Source of the DNA: Methylophilaceae bacterium UBA5127
GTDB taxonomy: Bacteria; Pseudomonadota; Gammaproteobacteria; Burkholderiales; Methylophilaceae
DNA length: 7,552 bases
Assembly: GCA_002414145.1 (NCBI GenBank)
Contig: DHYP01000020.1
Span: forward strand, 33,926 to 41,477
Direction of reading: 5' to 3'
Shown here: in pieces, positions 5,786 through 7,552 of the stretch
How the letters are laid out: the number at the start of each line of letters is the position of its first letter
Numbering within the stretch: the first letter of the stretch is position 1
Notes under the pieces: model-generated
Databases searched by the model: none
Seen by the model: the letters and a program-made list of their open reading frames with translations, nothing else
What the model was told of the DNA's origin: nothing
Position numbers and translations under genes: made by a program

Positions 5786-7319
5786 CTCTACACATATCAT
5801 TTCACAAAATTGGCGCAGTGTTTTATATACATTTGTTGTGGTGAGCCTATTCTTGGTCTTTAAAGAGGCCATCATAGAAATCTACGCGCGATGGGGTGAA
5901 GAACGTTATAGCCATGCACCATTGGTATTTTTGATTGCACTGTATTTTGTGTGGATTAAACGCAATGAGTTAAGTGAATCTAATCATTACGCCTGGTTTG
6001 GGGTTCTCATCGCATTATGTTCTGGAGTTACCTTAATGGTAGGTGAGTTAAGTGCAATCTGGACGATAGTGCAGTACTCATTGGTGATCTTGTGTTTTGG
6101 TTTAGCCTGGACCATGCTTGGTTTGCAGATTAGAAAAATTGCCGTTCCATTCCTATTGATTTTGTTAGTAGTGCCATTGCCTTATATGCTAGATGTGATG
6201 CTATCAGGCAAAATGCAACTATTGTCTTCCAGCTTAGGTGTCAGCATTAGTAGAATGCTAGGCATGTCAGTGTTTCAGGATGGCAATGTCATCGATTTAG
6301 GTATTTATAAACTGCAGGTGGTAGAGGCGTGTAGTGGCCTAAATTATATGTATCCATTAATGACGATTGGTTTATTAATGGGTTATATGTACAAAGCCCC
6401 TTTTGTGGCTAGATTTACTTTGTTCATCTCTACGATTCCAATTAGCGTCATTATGAATAGCTTCAGGATTGCAATGGTAGCACTGTTTGTTAACCATTCA
6501 GGCATAGAAGCGGCTGAAGGCTTTATGCATTACTTTGAAGGTTGGATTATCTTTTTGGTATGTATCGTTTTGTTATTAATCGAAGTCAAACTGCTGAATC
6601 GTATTTTAAATAGGAAGGTGACATTAGCAGACTCATTTGATTACCTTGAAGCCAAAGCCGCCAGCAATAGCAGTCAAGTTGCAGAGATCAACAAAACACC
6701 TATTTATGTGGCACTAGCCATCATTTTGCTGACATCAGTTTCTACGCTGTCTATACATCATCGTGAAGAAGTGATTCCGCAGCGTCAAACTTTTGAGAGT
6801 TATCCCTTGCAAATTGGAAATTGGCAAGGTCATCGCTATGAATTTCAAAATGGTGAAAAAGACATTCTCGGATTAAAAGACTATTTTCTGGCTAATTATA
6901 ATCAGGCCAATAAAAAGATTGACCTGTATATGGGTTATACAGATTCGCAACGCGCTGGTTTTGTGCCGCATTCGCCCAAGGCATGTATTCCAGGCGGTGG
7001 TTGGGAGATATCAGACACTAAATTGTTCCCGATAGAAATTGATGCGCATAAACGTTTTGAGGTCACCAGAATGGTCATTAGCAAAGGTGAGTCTAAACAG
7101 ATTGTGTACTATTGGTTCCACCAGCGCGGCAGGGATTTGTCTAATGAGTTTCCGATGAAGTTTGCGCTGTTGTACGATGCAATTAATATCAATCGTACAG
7201 ATGGTGCAATCGTACGTTTCACAACGAATGTTTATCAGTCTGAAGCTGAAGCGGATGTTGAACTGATTAACTTCATTCGACTCAACTACCCATTATTTAA
7301 AACTTTCATTCCAAATTAG
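5775..7319 (+). CDS. xrtA: Exosortase A fused to a C-terminal EpsI domain
   Basis: This 514-residue inner-membrane protein joins exosortase A (EpsH-like, about 1-280) to an EpsI domain (about 305-514). The exosortase part has several hydrophobic spans, VPLPYMLD (133-140) and the complete catalytic set: Cys186 in VEACSGLN, Arg231 in MNSFR and His252 in GFMHYFEGW. Exosortases cleave, and probably transfer, proteins bearing a C-terminal PEP-CTERM signal. A linker (about 280-305) leads to a further membrane span (about 308-325) and a periplasmic EpsI part. The EpsI part carries YPLQIGNWQG (343-352), YMGYTDSQRAG (385-395), SPKACIPGGGW with Cys404 (400-410) and YYWFHQRGR (445-453). EpsI is commonly linked or fused to XrtA in polysaccharide loci; its function is poorly known. 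Start support: AAGAGGTGA lies 9 bases upstream. It is last in the run; no PEP-CTERM substrate is encoded nearby. The gene could also be labelled epsH. Confidence 0.95.
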   Translation: MRNNSTHIISQNWRSVLYTFVVVSLFLVFKEAIIEIYARWGEERYSHAPLVFLIALYFVWIKRNELSESNHYAWFGVLIALCSGVTLMVGELSAIWTIVQYSLVILCFGLAWTMLGLQIRKIAVPFLLILLVVPLPYMLDVMLSGKMQLLSSSLGVSISRMLGMSVFQDGNVIDLGIYKLQVVEACSGLNYMYPLMTIGLLMGYMYKAPFVARFTLFISTIPISVIMNSFRIAMVALFVNHSGIEAAEGFMHYFEGWIIFLVCIVLLLIEVKLLNRILNRKVTLADSFDYLEAKAASNSSQVAEINKTPIYVALAIILLTSVSTLSIHHREEVIPQRQTFESYPLQIGNWQGHRYEFQNGEKDILGLKDYFLANYNQANKKIDLYMGYTDSQRAGFVPHSPKACIPGGGWEISDTKLFPIEIDAHKRFEVTRMVISKGESKQIVYYWFHQRGRDLSNEFPMKFALLYDAININRTDGAIVRFTTNVYQSEAEADVELINFIRLNYPLFKTFIPN

Positions 7320-7322
7320 TCT

Positions 7323-7345
7323 ATAACCATCATGCATTTGGTTAT
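7323..7345 (+). terminator. Possible weak 3'-end hairpin after xrtA
   Basis: ATAACCA (7323-7329) and TGGTTAT (7339-7345) form a 7-bp stem with a 9-base loop starting 4 bases after the xrtA stop. The stem is AT-rich and no T-run follows, so it is not a classical intrinsic terminator. It could be a 3'-end protecting hairpin or mark a Rho-dependent end. Confidence 0.25.
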
Positions 7346-7422
7346 CAAACCAGTGCTTGGTGGTTGTATCGCTAATTCAAATGGCTAGAATTTAAAGCAA
7401 CGCAATACATCCAGACATCGTT

Positions 7423-7436
7423 TCATTGTACAATGA
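7423..7436. repeat. 14-base perfect palindrome
   Basis: TCATTGTACAATGA is self-complementary over all 14 bases. It contains TACAAT, a good -10 hexamer on either strand, but no matching -35 box lies at 16-18 bases. It could be a dimeric regulator site, a promoter core, or chance. It lies in the convergent spacer, 74 bases from the end of the tRNA gene. Confidence 0.4.
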
Positions 7437-7456
7437 TCCCATAAAAGTGATTCATT

Positions 7457-7477
7457 CACATTTGGATGTGGCGTTTT
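7457..7477 (+). terminator. Weak hairpin plus short T-tract
   Basis: CACAT (7457-7461) pairs with ATGTG (7466-7470) around a TTGG loop, followed by GCGTTTT. The 5-bp stem is weak for an intrinsic terminator, but its position downstream of xrtA and its orientation fit a backup end for the + strand operon. Confidence 0.2.
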
Positions 7478-7509
7478 AACTAGCTGATTTTTTTGTGTTT
7501 TAATGAAAC

Positions 7510-7552
7510 TGGTGCCCAGAAGAGAACTCGAATCTCCACATCTTGCGATACT
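7510..7552 (-). tRNA. tRNA-Leu, 3' part (partial; 5' part beyond window)
   Basis: Read on the minus strand, the last 43 bases end in an encoded CCA (complement of 7510-7512) preceded by discriminator A (7513) and the 3' acceptor strand TCTGGGC (complement of 7514-7520). The T-arm has the stem GGAGA/TCTCT and loop TTCGAGT (complement of 7521-7537). Before it lies a hairpin with a GCAA loop, GTATC-GCAA-GATGT, which is the long variable arm of a class II tRNA. An A73 discriminator and an implied 5' acceptor strand GCCCAGA (which pairs with TCTGGGC) are typical of bacterial tRNA-Leu rather than Ser (G73) or Tyr. The anticodon and D-arm are outside the window, so the isoacceptor cannot be given. 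No clear terminator follows on the minus strand. Confidence 0.85.

Larger units (their letters stand above)
7320..7509. other. Non-coding spacer between xrtA and tRNA-Leu
   Basis: These 190 bases hold no credible gene on either strand. Contents, left to right: alternating AACCA/TGGTT segments just after the xrtA stop (7323-7365); a 14-base perfect palindrome TCATTGTACAATGA (7423-7436); a short CACAT/ATGTG hairpin followed by GCGTTTT (7457-7477); and a run of seven T on the + strand (7488-7494). A 7-base inverted pair, ACATCCA (7407-7413) and TGGATGT (7463-7469), flanks the palindrome. It separates the convergent xrtA and tRNA genes, so transcription-end signals are expected here. Confidence 0.6.

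Noticed and set aside
5122..5875. Two 91-codon antisense frames opposite the GT4 gene and the GT4-xrtA junction
   Set aside because: Shadows of well-supported genes; low-complexity Ser/Thr-rich translations typical of antisense reading.
7510..7537. Integrated element attachment site at the tRNA
   Set aside because: No second copy of the tRNA 3' sequence and no integrase within the window, so it is not listed as a feature.

Overview
The window reads as one strand of an exopolysaccharide / exosortase A (XrtA, PEP-CTERM) locus, and everything protein-coding is on the + strand. The DNA is AT-rich (I judge roughly 40% GC by eye). The partial GT2, prsT, XrtA-associated ATPase and EpsH-EpsI fusion together suggest a low-GC betaproteobacterium that makes capsule or biofilm polysaccharide. 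Methylophilaceae (Methylotenera/Methylophilus-like) is my best guess, from gene content and style only; no database search was possible.

Layout: 1-355 is the membrane-embedded C-terminus of a family 2 glycosyltransferase whose start lies outside the window. It is followed after 6 bases by a complete WecG/TagA/CpsF-type glycosyltransferase (362-1126). A 148-base gap (1127-1274) with several short repeats and an AT palindrome probably holds the promoter of the next unit. That unit is a tight four-gene run: prsT, an outer-membrane TPR lipoprotein (1275-3659); an ExeA-like AAA ATPase (3692-4510); a GT4 glycosyltransferase (about 4541-5785); and xrtA fused to an EpsI domain (5775-7319), whose start overlaps the GT4 gene by 11 bases. 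The remaining 7320-7509 is non-coding. It carries inverted repeats that may serve as a weak transcription end, plus a 14-base palindrome. The last 43 bases are the 3' part of a tRNA-Leu gene on the minus strand, which marks the edge of the polysaccharide locus.

How the genes fit together (inference from family knowledge): the two upstream glycosyltransferases and the GT4 enzyme would add sugars to a lipid-linked repeat unit. PrsT and the ATPase are standard companions of XrtA-type polysaccharide loci, with roles not fully settled. XrtA is the inner-membrane cysteine transpeptidase-like enzyme that processes proteins carrying a C-terminal PEP-CTERM signal. No PEP-CTERM substrate is encoded here, so substrates must lie elsewhere.

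Novelty: I see no wholly new system. The features most worth a second look are the repeat-rich prsT leader, the alternating AACCA/TGGTT segments after xrtA, the 14-base palindrome before the tRNA, an exact 16-base repeat inside prsT in two different helix registers, and the short version of the XrtA locus.
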